The translations under genes and the position numbers were made by a program. Below are positions 52,707 through 63,821 of a stretch of DNA of 64,000 nt, one piece after another (positions within the stretch are counted from its first letter, which is position 1; every line of letters begins with the position of its first letter). Under the pieces are notes generated by a model. That model was given only the letters and a program-made list of their open reading frames with translations. It made no database searches and was not told the origin of the DNA. The stretch is taken from the NCBI RefSeq assembly GCF_013155275.1, contig NZ_JABJXS010000001.1, positions 825,801 through 889,800 of the forward strand, read 5' to 3'. The stretch is from Brenneria sp. hezel4-2-4. Lineage in GTDB: Bacteria; Pseudomonadota; Gammaproteobacteria; Enterobacterales; Enterobacteriaceae.

Positions 52707-53591
52707 TTACCGGCCCAGCAATTCCCGCTCGATAAGCTCGCGGGTTTCCACTGCCTGGTATTTCATTTTTTCCGGATAACCGAACAGCGAGGCGGCAATA
52801 ATCGACTCCCCCCCCACCTTGAAGGTGCGATTGGCAAAGTCCATTTCCCGCAGCGTCTGAAACAGCGCGTCGAAATCCACCTCACCTTCGCCGACCCCCA
52901 CATGCTGATGGACGACGGCGTCAACGCCCGGCGGGTTGACGATGTAACGGCAATGCTTGGTATGGTTCATGGTATCGGCAATCAGCACATGGGAAAGATC
53001 GTCCCCGGCATATTTCAGCATGCTGGCCACGTCCCCGACGCCTTTGTCGTAGAAAAAGGTGTGCGGCACGCTATAGAGATACTTCACATTCTCGCTGCGC
53101 AGGGATTTGACCATATCGGCGGTCGGGTTGCTCTCTTCACAGAAATCCCAGGGATGGGACTGGATTTCAATGCGGATGCCTTCACGCTCGGCGATCGGCA
53201 ACAGTTCTTCCATGGACTTGTACCACATTTCCTCACAAATCTCCGGCTGGTTAGGGTCTCCCGCCAACTCGGTATTGATAACCGGCACTCCCATTTCAAC
53301 CGCAATCTCAATCATGCGCTTCCAGTTTTTTACCGCCGCCTGGCGTCGGGCCTCATCAGGACCGGACCAGCGATAGACCACGATGAATGACGAAATTTCC
53401 ACGTTGTTATCGCGCAATGCCTTCTTATACTCGCTTACCAGTTCCCGGCTAGCCTTGGGATACTTGTAAAACGGGTTGATACGCGGATGCGGTGATTGTT
53501 CAATATAGCGATATCCCCAGTCGGCTACCTGCCTGACCATATCCGTGATGCTCATTTCTTTAATCACATCAACATCAAAAGCGATTTTCAT
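52707..53591 (-). CDS. iolH: Inositol catabolism TIM-barrel protein
   Basis: A 294-residue protein of the AP-endonuclease-2/sugar-isomerase TIM-barrel fold. MKIAFDVDVIKEMSI, YRYIEQSPHPRINPFYKYPK, ISSFIVVYRWSGPDEARRQA, VINTELAGDP and IEIQSHPWDF agree with Bacillus subtilis IolH (289 residues) as I know it, rather than IolE or IolI. Metal-binding acids and His are present in NTELAG and QSHPWDF. The exact reaction of IolH is not firmly established. GGAG precedes the ATG; the gene follows iolD by 89 bases and is probably in its operon. Confidence 0.85.
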   Translation of the reverse strand: MKIAFDVDVIKEMSITDMVRQVADWGYRYIEQSPHPRINPFYKYPKASRELVSEYKKALRDNNVEISSFIVVYRWSGPDEARRQAAVKNWKRMIEIAVEMGVPVINTELAGDPNQPEICEEMWYKSMEELLPIAEREGIRIEIQSHPWDFCEESNPTADMVKSLRSENVKYLYSVPHTFFYDKGVGDVASMLKYAGDDLSHVLIADTMNHTKHCRYIVNPPGVDAVVHQHVGVGEGEVDFDALFQTLREMDFANRTFKVGGESIIAASLFGYPEKMKYQAVETRELIERELLGR

Positions 53592-53680
53592 TGGGTTTAC
53601 TCCTTCACTTGCATCGTTGAGTCAAGGGGGTTTGGGCGGCGGCGAGCGTCCTGCCGCCCTAATATCATCATCATTGCCGA

Positions 53681-55621
53681 TCAGTAACGCCGCGCCCGTT
53701 CGGTATTGTCCGCCAGCATACGCGCAACCGCCTGAACCGACTCGCTTTCGGAAACCTCGGCTCCCCCGACCCGCCACCAGCTGAAATACTTGTGGATCAT
53801 CGTCTTGGGCAACACTTTGATATCCAGTAAGGTGGAGACGGTCTGCCGACGGGCATCCTCAAGAGCGTGATGCAGTTCTTCCAGGGTGGTGACCCGGTAG
53901 CTCTTGCAGCCGTAACCCTCGGCGATTTTGGCGAAATCCACCGGCACCAGGCCGCCGTCAAGTCTGGACGGCGAACCGTCGCGGAAACGAAATTCGGTAA
54001 AGAAGCTGTTCATGCCGTGTTCCATCTGCAAATTGTTGATGCAACCATTGGTCATGTTATCCAGCAACACCACGTTGATTTTGCGGCGTTCCTGAATGGA
54101 GGTGACCAGCTCGGAGTGCAGCATCATGAACGAGCCGTCTCCCACCAGGGCATAAACTTCGCGATCCGGTTCCGCCAGCTTGACGCCCAGCGCGGCATTC
54201 ACCTCATATCCCATGCAGGAATAGCCATACTCGACGTGGTAACCGTGCGTATCGGTAGTGCGCCATATACGCTGGAGATCGCCAGGCAGGCTGCCGGCGG
54301 CGGCGACGATCACCGCATTGCGCGGAATGGTGCGGTTTAGCACCCCCAGCACCCGGCTTTGGGTCAGTACGGAACCGGTAAGACGATGAAATTCGGTAAA
54401 CACTTTCTGACGATCGAGATGATCGTCAATCTCGGGTACGAAATCCTCGCCGGAAAAGTCGACAGCGTAGACGCGATCGGTCTCATCCAGCAACTGCCGC
54501 CGCACCTCTTCCACCTTTCCTTCCCAGGCGATCGGCCAGTTTTCAGGCTGTAAACGTTCGTTGAGCGCCACGAGCGCTTCGCGCGCATCAGCCACCAGTT
54601 GGCGGCCATCAAGTTTGAACGCGTCGAAACGGCTAACGTTGATATTCAGGAATGACACCTCGGGATTCTGAAATATCCATTTCGACGAGGTGGTAAAATC
54701 GGTATAGCGGGTGCCGATACCAATAATCAGATCGGCTTCCTTCGCCAGCAGGTTAGCCGCCAGCGTCCCGGTTTCGCCCACGCCGCCTACGTTCAGCGGA
54801 TGCTCCGACACCAGCGTACCTTTACCGGCCTGCGTTTCCGCGAAAGGAATATTAAACCGTTCGGCAAACGCCTGGAGCGCCGCGCCGGCGCCGGAATATT
54901 TGGCGCCGCCGCCACAGATAATCAGCGGCTTACGTTTGCCGAGCAGCAGCGAGCGCGCGTCGTCCAACATGCCGGCGGTCGGCAGAGTGCGTTCGATGCG
55001 GTGCACGCGTTTCTGGAAGAAATAGTCCGGATAATCATAGGCCTCGCCCTGCACATCCTGCGGCAAAGAGAGAGTCACAGCTCCGGTTTCCGCCGGGTCG
55101 GTCAACACCCGTATGGCGCTGATGCAGGCGGTCATCAGTTGCTCGGGGCGGACAATCCGATCCCAGTATTTGCTCACCGCCCGGAAAGCATCGTTGGTAC
55201 TGATGCTTAAGTCATAGGATTGCTCGATCTGTTGCAGCACCGGATCGGGCTGGCGAGTGGCGTAAACGTCGCCCGGCAGCAGCAGCAGCGGAATGCGGTT
55301 GGCGCTGGCGGTCGCGGCGGCGGTGACCATATTTGCCGCGCCGGGGCCGACCGACGACGTGCAGGCATAGATCTGACGGCGCAGCGATTGCTTGGCAAAA
55401 CCAATGGCCGTATGGGCCATGCCCTGCTCGTTGCGCCCCTGATGAATGTGCAGTTGGCCGCAGTCCTGCTCCAGCGCCTGCCCGAGCCCCAATACATTGC
55501 CATGGCCGAAAATAGCGAAGATACCTTTGACAAACTTGGTCTCGACGCCGTCAACCTCAACATATTGGTTATCCAGAAAACGCACCAATGCTTGTGCCGT
55601 GGTAAGTCTGATCTTGTTCAT
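53681..55621 (-). CDS. iolD: 3D-(3,5/4)-trihydroxycyclohexane-1,2-dione hydrolase
   Basis: A 646-residue thiamine-diphosphate enzyme. The N-terminal PYR domain carries [20 protein letters not shown] and the catalytic Glu region. The central domain has [15 protein letters not shown]. The C-terminal domain has the ThDP motif [15 protein letters not shown] through [20 protein letters not shown]. It opens the cyclitol ring to 5-deoxy-glucuronate, the third step of myo-inositol breakdown. The length is normal for IolD. It is divergent from iolC across a 477-base A+T-rich control region. Confidence 0.95.
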   Translation of the reverse strand: MNKIRLTTAQALVRFLDNQYVEVDGVETKFVKGIFAIFGHGNVLGLGQALEQDCGQLHIHQGRNEQGMAHTAIGFAKQSLRRQIYACTSSVGPGAANMVTAAATASANRIPLLLLPGDVYATRQPDPVLQQIEQSYDLSISTNDAFRAVSKYWDRIVRPEQLMTACISAIRVLTDPAETGAVTLSLPQDVQGEAYDYPDYFFQKRVHRIERTLPTAGMLDDARSLLLGKRKPLIICGGGAKYSGAGAALQAFAERFNIPFAETQAGKGTLVSEHPLNVGGVGETGTLAANLLAKEADLIIGIGTRYTDFTTSSKWIFQNPEVSFLNINVSRFDAFKLDGRQLVADAREALVALNERLQPENWPIAWEGKVEEVRRQLLDETDRVYAVDFSGEDFVPEIDDHLDRQKVFTEFHRLTGSVLTQSRVLGVLNRTIPRNAVIVAAAGSLPGDLQRIWRTTDTHGYHVEYGYSCMGYEVNAALGVKLAEPDREVYALVGDGSFMMLHSELVTSIQERRKINVVLLDNMTNGCINNLQMEHGMNSFFTEFRFRDGSPSRLDGGLVPVDFAKIAEGYGCKSYRVTTLEELHHALEDARRQTVSTLLDIKVLPKTMIHKYFSWWRVGGAEVSESESVQAVARMLADNTERARRY

Positions 55622-56098
55622 TTTCCACCCTTCTATATCATCTGGCCTATGGGGGAATGTCCCGTGCTGGCCTGTCAGGTTTCCGGTACATGGTGAGACT
55701 TGAGATTATAGTTAGAATGGTTTTCATATAAAAAGACAAATAAAATTAAAATTCCATTTTTGAGAGGCTAATCAAAGAATCAAAATTTCATGGCGCGCCT
55801 GCGCTTTCCACCATCGTTTTTCGCTCATTATTGACGGTGTCAATTGGATAAAATACCCGTTAATTACATAAAGTTAATTTTAAAAATCAGCAATATAATT
55901 GAAAATTGCTTTTTTAAAACCGATCGACTGAAGTCAGCGTTAAAAATCAACATTCTCGTTCGTCCGGTTGAATTTTGATGCTATTTTGTCACTAAAATTG
56001 AATTTATAAATTCCATTTATATTGAAAATGAAATCTTTAATCCTCATAATAAACCAACATCAAATGGCTTTCTTCCTAATACTTTAGAGGAAATACAC
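55622..56098. promoter_or_regulatory. iolD/iolC divergent promoter region
   Basis: A 477-base A+T-rich spacer without genes. It has a perfect palindrome GAATTTATAAATTC at 56000-56013 and a direct repeat AAATTCCATTT at 55748-55758 and 56008-56018. These are reasonable candidates for IolR binding, because the regulator gene is next to iolC. I cannot fix the promoters. Confidence 0.45.
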
Positions 56099-58018
56099 AT
56101 GGGCACAGCGCAGAAACAGCTTGATGTCATCTGCATCGGACGTATCGCGATCGATCTCTACGGACAACAAATCGGCGCGCGTTTGGAAGACATGACGACA
56201 TTTTCCAAATACCTGGGCGGATCTTCCGGCAACGTGGCCTACGGCACGGCGGTCCAGGGATTAAAATCCGGCATGCTGGCACGCGTCGGCGACGAACACA
56301 TGGGCCGATTCCTGCGTGAAGAACTGCAACGTGCCGGTGTGGATACCCAATACCTGATTACCGATAAAGAGCGTCTGACGGCGCTGGTGATCCTCGGGGT
56401 TAAGGATCAGGAAACGTTCCCGCTGATTTTTTACCGTGAAAATTGCGCCGACATGGCTCTCTCGCCGGACGATATCGACGAAAGCTATATCGCCTCCTCA
56501 CGGGCGGTGGCGGTGACCGGCACCCACCTTTCGCATCCCAATACCCGCGCCGCCGTACTCAAGGCGCTGGACTTCGCCAAACGCCACGGCCTGCGCCGCG
56601 CGCTGGATATTGACTATCGTCCGGTGCTGTGGGGGTTGACCTCGCTCGGCGACGGTGAAACCCGCTTTATTTCTTCCGAACGGGTCACCCGGGAGCTACA
56701 GGATGTGCTGCATCACTTTGATCTGATTGTCGGCACGGAGGAAGAATTCCATATTGCCGGCGGCACCACCGATACGCTGGCGGCGCTGCGCAACGTGAGA
56801 CGCGTCAGTCAGGCAACGCTGGTGTGTAAGCGCGGCGCTCAGGGTTGTTCGGTGTTTGAAGGCGAGATCCCGGACAGTTGGGACGCCGTCGCGCTGCAAA
56901 GAGGCGTGCGGGTGGAGGTGCTCAACGTGCTCGGCGCCGGCGACGCTTTCATGTCCGGCCTGCTGCGCGGCTACCTGAACGGCGAGAGCTGGGAGCAGGC
57001 CTGCCGCTACGCCAATGCCTGCGGCGCCCTGGTGGTCTCCCGCCACGGCTGCGCGCCGGCCATGCCGACCAAGACCGAACTGGATGATTATCTGTCGCGC
57101 GTGGACAGCGTCAAACAGCCGGATAAAGATCCCCGCCTGAACCACCTGCACCGGGTGACCACCCGTAAACAGGCCTGGCCCGAACTCTGCATCTTCGCCT
57201 TTGATCACCGCAAGCAGTTGGTCGATCTCGCCGTCGCCGCCGGTAAGTCGCCGGATGAGATCCCCAGGCTGAAACAGTTGCTGCTTGAGGGGGCCCGCGA
57301 AGCCGCCGCCGCGACCGGTCTTGACGGCAACGCCGGCATCCTGGCCGATACCACTTTCGGCCAGGCGGCGCTGAACGACATCACCGGCCAGGGCTGGTGG
57401 ATCGGCCGGCCGATAGAATTGCCCAGTTCGCGTCCGCTGCGCCTTGAACACGGCGATATCGGTTCTCAGCTGGTTAGCTGGCCGCTGGAGCATGTGGTCA
57501 AGTGTCTGGTGTTCTATCATCCTGCGGACCCGGAATCACTCCGGCTGGAGCAGGAAGCGCTGATAAGCGAGGTCTATCATGCCTGCCAGCAGTCCGGCCA
57601 CGAGCTGCTGCTGGAGCTTATCCTGCCGGAAAGCAACCCCGACCGGGATGAGAAGCACTATGCGACCCTGTTGCAGCGCTTCTATTCGTTGGGCGTACAG
57701 CCTGACTGGTGGAAATTGCCGCCCATGTCGTCCCAAGGGTGGCAGGATATCGGCCGCATCATTGAAGAAAACGATGCCTACTGCCGCGGTGTCCTGATCC
57801 TCGGTCTGGATGCGCCGGAGGCCGTTCTGAAACAAGGTTTCGCCGCCGCGGCCGACGCGCCATGCGTCAAAGGTTTCGCCGTCGGGCGCACCATTTTCGC
57901 CGAAGCCTCCGATCGGTGGTTTCGCGGCAAGCTGGACGATCGACAACTGGTCGATGCCGTCAAACAGCGCTTTATGACCCTTATCGAGTACTGGCGCCTT
58001 TACCGGCCGGTACGCTGA
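56099..58018 (+). CDS. iolC: Bifunctional 5-dehydro-2-deoxygluconokinase / DUF2090 aldolase
   Basis: A 639-residue fusion. Residues 1 to about 325 are a PfkB-type sugar kinase: DVICIGRIAIDLYGQQIG, KYLGGSSGNVAYGTAVQGLK, and the C-terminal VEVLNVLGAGDAFMSGLLRG with its catalytic Asp. Residues from about 340 are a DUF2090 domain (ELCIFAFDHRKQLVDLA, WWKLPPM, VKGFAVGRTIF), a class I aldolase-like barrel that should split the kinase product to malonic semialdehyde and dihydroxyacetone phosphate. This fusion is common in proteobacterial inositol loci, and no separate iolJ is seen. A strong terminator follows. Confidence 0.93.
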   Translation: MGTAQKQLDVICIGRIAIDLYGQQIGARLEDMTTFSKYLGGSSGNVAYGTAVQGLKSGMLARVGDEHMGRFLREELQRAGVDTQYLITDKERLTALVILGVKDQETFPLIFYRENCADMALSPDDIDESYIASSRAVAVTGTHLSHPNTRAAVLKALDFAKRHGLRRALDIDYRPVLWGLTSLGDGETRFISSERVTRELQDVLHHFDLIVGTEEEFHIAGGTTDTLAALRNVRRVSQATLVCKRGAQGCSVFEGEIPDSWDAVALQRGVRVEVLNVLGAGDAFMSGLLRGYLNGESWEQACRYANACGALVVSRHGCAPAMPTKTELDDYLSRVDSVKQPDKDPRLNHLHRVTTRKQAWPELCIFAFDHRKQLVDLAVAAGKSPDEIPRLKQLLLEGAREAAAATGLDGNAGILADTTFGQAALNDITGQGWWIGRPIELPSSRPLRLEHGDIGSQLVSWPLEHVVKCLVFYHPADPESLRLEQEALISEVYHACQQSGHELLLELILPESNPDRDEKHYATLLQRFYSLGVQPDWWKLPPMSSQGWQDIGRIIEENDAYCRGVLILGLDAPEAVLKQGFAAAADAPCVKGFAVGRTIFAEASDRWFRGKLDDRQLVDAVKQRFMTLIEYWRLYRPVR

Positions 58019-58032
58019 CCGTTAACCATCTG

Positions 58033-58063
58033 ACCGCCAGGCGCCTGCCTGGCGGTTTCTTTT
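58033..58063 (+). terminator. Terminator of iolC
   Basis: ACCGCCAGGC, four bases, GCCTGGCGGT: a perfect ten-base stem followed by TTCTTTT, 15 bases after the iolC stop. A typical Rho-independent terminator. Confidence 0.9.
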
Positions 58064-58298
58064 GCGAAGTGAAATAATTTTTTCATGCCGCGCGAAATAA
58101 ATCCGCAGCGCCGCTCCAGCTAAAAAAACCGACCGGCCATACTCACGGGAGCTGATACCATTCATAGCCCTTACCGAGTCTAAGCTTGACCCCCTTCAAA
58201 GTATGGCTTGATATTTTCAATAATATGTTGATTTGAAATTTCTAATCGTAATAATCATTCCTAGCGCTCTCGCCCTGACTGACTATTAAGTGGTTTCC

Positions 58299-59153
58299 AT
58301 GACAACAGTTTCCCAACTCTCGTCGTTGCAAGATGAAATACGCGACCGATACGATTCGCTTAGCAAACGGCTGAAACAGGTGGCGCGCTATATGCTGGAT
58401 AACAGCAGCAGCATTCCGTTTGAAACGATCGCCTCCATTGCTGAAAAAGCCGATGTTCCGCCTTCAACGCTGATCCGCTTCGCCAATGCATTCGGCTTTG
58501 ACGGATTCAACGAAATGAAACAGGTATTCCGTCAAGACCTGATGGAGGGGACCGTCAGCTATACCAATCGCGTCAGGCTGTTCCGGCAGACCGCCAGTAA
58601 AGATACGGCCGCGCCGGAAACGCCGATGGAAATACTGAATATGTTCAGTATGGTTAACAGCACGGCATTACAGCAGTTACCCGGGCAGGTAAACGAAGCG
58701 GATCTCAATACGGCGGTGAAACTGCTGGACGAAGCCGACAATATTTATATCATCGGCCTGCGGCGCTCATTCAGCATCGCCTCTTATCTGACCTATGCTC
58801 TGCGTCATCTGGAACGACGGGCGTTTCTTATCGATGGTTTGGGCGGCATGTTCAACGAACAGTTAAGCATGGTGAAACCTTCCGATGTGGTGGTCGCCAT
58901 CAGTTACTCGCCCTATGCTCAGGAAGTGGTGGATTTGGTATCGCTCGGCGCCAAGAGCGGCGTCAGACAGATTGCCATTACCGACAGCATGGTCAGCCCG
59001 CTGGCGGCGTTCAGCGACGTCTGCTTTGTGGTGCGCGAGGCTCAGGTGGACGGTTTCCGTTCTCAGGTATCATCCATGTGCCTGTCCCAGACGCTGATGC
59101 TGTCGCTGGCGATGAATAACGCCGCCCGCGCCGCCGGCAATACGCCATCCTGA
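58299..59153 (+). CDS. iolR: RpiR-family regulator of inositol catabolism
   Basis: A 284-residue protein with an N-terminal RpiR helix-turn-helix (about residues 10-80: VARYMLDNSSSIPFETIASI, VPPSTLIRFANAFGFDGFNE) and a C-terminal SIS sugar-phosphate domain (YIIGLRRSFSIASYLTYAL, VVVAISYSPYAQEVVDL). Proteobacterial IolR proteins of this type repress the iol genes and respond to a phosphorylated intermediate made by IolC. The ATG at 58299 is preferred to a GTG three codons earlier; neither has a strong ribosome site. A GAAATTTC palindrome lies about 60 bases upstream. Confidence 0.87.
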   Translation: MTTVSQLSSLQDEIRDRYDSLSKRLKQVARYMLDNSSSIPFETIASIAEKADVPPSTLIRFANAFGFDGFNEMKQVFRQDLMEGTVSYTNRVRLFRQTASKDTAAPETPMEILNMFSMVNSTALQQLPGQVNEADLNTAVKLLDEADNIYIIGLRRSFSIASYLTYALRHLERRAFLIDGLGGMFNEQLSMVKPSDVVVAISYSPYAQEVVDLVSLGAKSGVRQIAITDSMVSPLAAFSDVCFVVREAQVDGFRSQVSSMCLSQTLMLSLAMNNAARAAGNTPS

Positions 59154-59224
59154 TGCAAGATTGACCGACTTCTCTGACCGGCGACCGTCCGGTCAGCCTC
59201 GATTCAACACCACCGTCGCCGCAT

Positions 59225-59272
59225 AAAAAACTGCACCTGAATCAGTTGGTATCCAACCTTTAGGGTGCAGTT
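59225..59272 (-). terminator. Terminator of iolA-iolB
   Basis: On the minus strand AACTGCACC pairs with GGTGCAGTT, with an inner GTTGG/CCAAC stem in the loop, followed by TTTTATG. It lies 21 bases past the iolB stop. The + side lacks a T-run, so it does not serve iolR. Confidence 0.8.
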
Positions 59273-59293
59273 CCGTAACACGGACGGTATCTA

Positions 59294-60127
59294 TTATGGT
59301 ATCGGTCTTGATGCCCGGGGATAAGCGTCGGAGTTAATCCAGGCGTGATCTTTTTCCCAGGTAAACTGCCATTTACGTACCGGACCGGCCATCACATTCA
59401 GGTAATAGCTGTCATAACCGGCGATCGTCGCCACCGGATGATAACCGCGCGGCACTTTCACCACATCGCCGTTATACACCGCCATACACTCGTCCAGGCT
59501 GCGATCGTCGGTATACACCCGCTGTAGGCAGAAGCCGCGCGCCGGATCGAGCCGATGATAGTAGGTCTCCTCCAGATAAGTCTCATCGGGCGAGTTTTCC
59601 TGATCGTGCTTATGGCTGGGGTATGAGCTGGTATTCCCCTCATCGGTATAAACCTCGACCACCAGCAGGCTGTCGGCCGCTTCGGTCTCCGGCAAAATAT
59701 TATGCACCAGACGCTGATTGCGCCCCTTGCCGCGCTGTTCCACCCCCACGTCCCGGGGGGCAATCAACCGCGCCGGCAGATCGCCGTGACCGGGCGCGCT
59801 GCACACCGCCAGTTCCAGATCGCTCTCGGCCGCCACGCTGACCCGATCGTGGTGCGGCACATACACTGAAAAAGGCGGTATGCGCTCAAAGGGACTCATT
59901 CTTTTACCAATATGACTAAACTCGGCATGGCGCGTGGCGATGCTGGCTATCCCGGCCACCAGCACCAGGCAAAGCTCGCGATCGCCGCTCTCCAACTCAA
60001 GCGTCTGTCCGGCTTTAAGCTGCCAGGCATCAAAACCCACGTAACGCCAGCCGGCATTTTCCGGCGTAATATGCTGCCGGTGTCCGTCGGCATCGTCCGT
60101 CCGATATTTTGATAACAGTTCGCTCAC
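59294..60127 (-). CDS. iolB: 5-deoxy-glucuronate isomerase
   Basis: A 277-residue bicupin. It starts at a GTG with GGAGG seven bases upstream. ETYYHRLDPARGFCLQRVYT and GDVVKVPRGYHPVATIAGYD are the family segments that hold the metal ligands, and ENAGWRYVGFDAW and PYSVYVPH-type strands lie in the first cupin. IolB converts 5-deoxy-D-glucuronate to 2-deoxy-5-keto-gluconate, the substrate of the IolC kinase. It follows iolA by 24 bases in one operon. Confidence 0.93.
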   Translation of the reverse strand: MSELLSKYRTDDADGHRQHITPENAGWRYVGFDAWQLKAGQTLELESGDRELCLVLVAGIASIATRHAEFSHIGKRMSPFERIPPFSVYVPHHDRVSVAAESDLELAVCSAPGHGDLPARLIAPRDVGVEQRGKGRNQRLVHNILPETEAADSLLVVEVYTDEGNTSSYPSHKHDQENSPDETYLEETYYHRLDPARGFCLQRVYTDDRSLDECMAVYNGDVVKVPRGYHPVATIAGYDSYYLNVMAGPVRKWQFTWEKDHAWINSDAYPRASRPIP

Positions 60128-60151
60128 GTCATCCTCCTGTTGAATAGATGA

Positions 60152-61657
<1,506 letters not shown>

Positions 61658-62111
61658 CTTGTCTCACCCTCGTCTACTGAACCACTCCCACACCTGGCTC
61701 GGTTCGGGAGATAAAATCGCTTGCCGCAGTGACCCATCTTGGTAAAGGTCAGGGCTTAAGAGCCGTCGCTGGCGAGCGACTATATGATAGTAACAATAGT
61801 GTTATGAAAAAAATATTTCAAATAAATTATTTTGAAATTTTCATTTAGTGTGAGCTGACGCATACTTTGCCGGGTAATAAATCATGGCGTCTCGTCGCGC
61901 TATGCCGCTATGCCAGGCAGTATCCATGCGTCTTGACTGGGAGCGGATAAATCAAGGGCCGCGCAGTGAGGCCGATCGAGAACTTATCCCATTTCAATGA
62001 AAGCATTTGCCGTTAGATCGGCGTTCGGTATAACGCCTACCGGTGATTCCCGAATAAGCGTCATACTGATTTACCGAAAACTATCTCTTGCCAGGTTAGG
62101 TGATATCGCGT
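61658..62111. promoter_or_regulatory. iolA upstream region
   Basis: A 454-base gap without a recognised gene. The A+T-rich part holds two inverted repeats of TGAAA/TTTCA, at 61805-61820 and 61833-61843, 150-190 bases before iolA. A similar TGAAATTTC lies before iolR. These may be regulator sites. The more G+C-rich half (61860-62110) next to the transporter stop shows nothing I can identify. Confidence 0.4.
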
Positions 62112-63614
62112 TTAGGGTTCCTGCGTTTTACCGGCAGTTTGCCTGAGCTGATTACGCTCGGCTTTTTTAGCGGCTTTAGCGGCAAAGTCACTATCATATT
62201 TATCACGCAGATAATGTTCGATCTGCTCCAGACTGCGGTTGCGTGTTTCAGGAATGTATTTCAGAACAAATACGATGCCGAACAGACCGATCACCCCGTA
62301 GGTACAGAATGCGCCCGCCAGACCAAACGTATCGAGCAGTATGGGGAATGACATGGCAATAAAGACATTTGCCCCCCACAGCGCGCATACCGCGCCGCCC
62401 ATACAGATCCCGCGAATTTTGACGGGAAACATTTCAGACAGCATCAGCCAGATGACCGGCGCATAGGCACCCTGCAAAAAGCACAGGAACAACAGCATCC
62501 CGCCCAACACCAGATAGCTGCGCAACAGGTTCACGTCGCCGCCGACATGCTCGGGCATAAAGCCGGAAATAGCCGCCAGTAAGAACAGACAGCAGGTACA
62601 ACCAATCTGTCCCAGCGCGGCCATGGTGCGTCGGCCGATATAACCGAGCAACACAATGCCGATCATCACCATAATGACCGAAACCACGCCGTTTGCGATA
62701 GTAGCGAACAAGGCGGCGTCGGTGCTTAACCCGGTGTTTTGTAAAATGGTCGGCGCATAATACATGATGCTGTTTACGGCGGTGGCCGCATGGAAAAAGG
62801 CAAATGCAACGCCGATAAGGAACACCTTACGCATCCATGGCACACGCAGATCTTTCAGGGAACCTTTCTGACGGGACTGTTCCGCCACGGTTTCCTCGAT
62901 CTCCATCATTTCCCACTCAACGTCTTCCTTTGCCCGCGTTTTATTTAATACATTCCGCGCTTCGGCAAGGCGGCCCTTCAGCGCGTACCAGCGCGGCGTA
63001 TCGGGCATATACAGCATACCGAACCACAGTAAAATGGCGGGAATGGTGGCAATACCCAGCATCCAGCGCCAGGTGTTCTCGCCGCCCCAGATTTCGTTAA
63101 AAGCAAAGTTCGAGACATAGGCGAGCAATTGACCGGTTACGATCATTAATTCACTGATGGTAACCAATTGTCCCCGCCGGTTAGCCGGGGCGATTTCAGC
63201 AAGATACACAGGCACCGTCGTGCCGGCGCCGCCGACCGCCAATCCCAGGATGACACGGGAAAATACCATCACGGTCAGATTGGGCGCCAGCGCTGTTCCC
63301 AGCGCGCCGATCGCAAAGATGACGGCCAGTATCAGGATGATTTTCCGGCGGCCGAGCCTGTCGGCAAGCGAACCGGATACGACTGCCCCAGTGGCGGCGC
63401 CCACTAAGAGCGAACTGGTTACCAGACCGGTGGTGAAAGGGGTTAATTGCATTTCCGGGCCCATAAACAGCAGAACGCCGGAAATGACGCCAGTATCGTA
63501 TCCAAACAGCAGACCACCCAGTGTGGCGATAGCGGCAATTACTTTGACTAAAGGCTCAGTTTTGGCGTTGCTGTTAGGACCTGATGCAGGGTTTTTAGTA
63601 ATATAATGTTCCAT
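62112..63614 (-). CDS. iolT: MFS sugar-porter, probable myo-inositol:H+ symporter
   Basis: A 500-residue sugar-porter-family protein with twelve helices. GGLLFGYDTGVISGVLLFMG in helix 1, GSLADRLGRRKI after helix 2, LYMPDTPRW (PESPR-like) after helix 6, FFHAATAVNSIMYYAPTILQ in helix 7 and YIPETRNRSLEQIE (PETKG-like) at the end are the family signatures. It is closest to IolT/ItrA inositol carriers by context and sequence. The ATG at 63614 has GGAG nine bases upstream; a TTG five codons earlier lies in that site. It gives the locus a second uptake route besides the ABC system. Confidence 0.88.
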   Translation of the reverse strand: MEHYITKNPASGPNSNAKTEPLVKVIAAIATLGGLLFGYDTGVISGVLLFMGPEMQLTPFTTGLVTSSLLVGAATGAVVSGSLADRLGRRKIILILAVIFAIGALGTALAPNLTVMVFSRVILGLAVGGAGTTVPVYLAEIAPANRRGQLVTISELMIVTGQLLAYVSNFAFNEIWGGENTWRWMLGIATIPAILLWFGMLYMPDTPRWYALKGRLAEARNVLNKTRAKEDVEWEMMEIEETVAEQSRQKGSLKDLRVPWMRKVFLIGVAFAFFHAATAVNSIMYYAPTILQNTGLSTDAALFATIANGVVSVIMVMIGIVLLGYIGRRTMAALGQIGCTCCLFLLAAISGFMPEHVGGDVNLLRSYLVLGGMLLFLCFLQGAYAPVIWLMLSEMFPVKIRGICMGGAVCALWGANVFIAMSFPILLDTFGLAGAFCTYGVIGLFGIVFVLKYIPETRNRSLEQIEHYLRDKYDSDFAAKAAKKAERNQLRQTAGKTQEP

Positions 63615-63739
63615 TGAGTCAAACTCCAAATAGGGCTAGGTCATTGTCATTATTACACTTTCTCTTTACTTCGTTAGGCTGAGATAGCGGTACACGCAGT
63701 GGCTGCAACACCTGTTTCAGTCACTGCGAAATGACAAGG

Positions 63740-63811
63740 TTACTGGCTGATGTCCAGCATCGCCTCGCAGGGCAGATGGCCAAGGCTGTCGGTACAAAAT
63801 GAAAGTTTCAT
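63740..63811 (-). pseudogene. Truncated TIM-barrel sugar isomerase/epimerase gene
   Basis: From the ATG at 63811 (AAGGA seven bases upstream, 10 bases after the dehydrogenase stop) the minus strand encodes MKLSFCTDSLGHLPCEAMLD, then ISQ and a stop at 63742-63740. The opening MKLSFCTDSLGHLP-EAMLD is a standard N-terminus of sugar phosphate isomerase/epimerase proteins found in inositol and sugar operons, which run to about 290 residues. The rest of the gene is missing before the transporter gene, so this is a stump left by a deletion. The family match is by recognition and not checked. Confidence 0.6.
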
Positions 63812-63821
63812 CGTATTGTCC

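Noticed and set aside
52707..53591. Assignment as inosose dehydratase IolE
   Set aside because: The N-terminus and the YRWSGPDEARRQA and IEIQSHPWDF segments fit IolH; IolE has a different opening and length.
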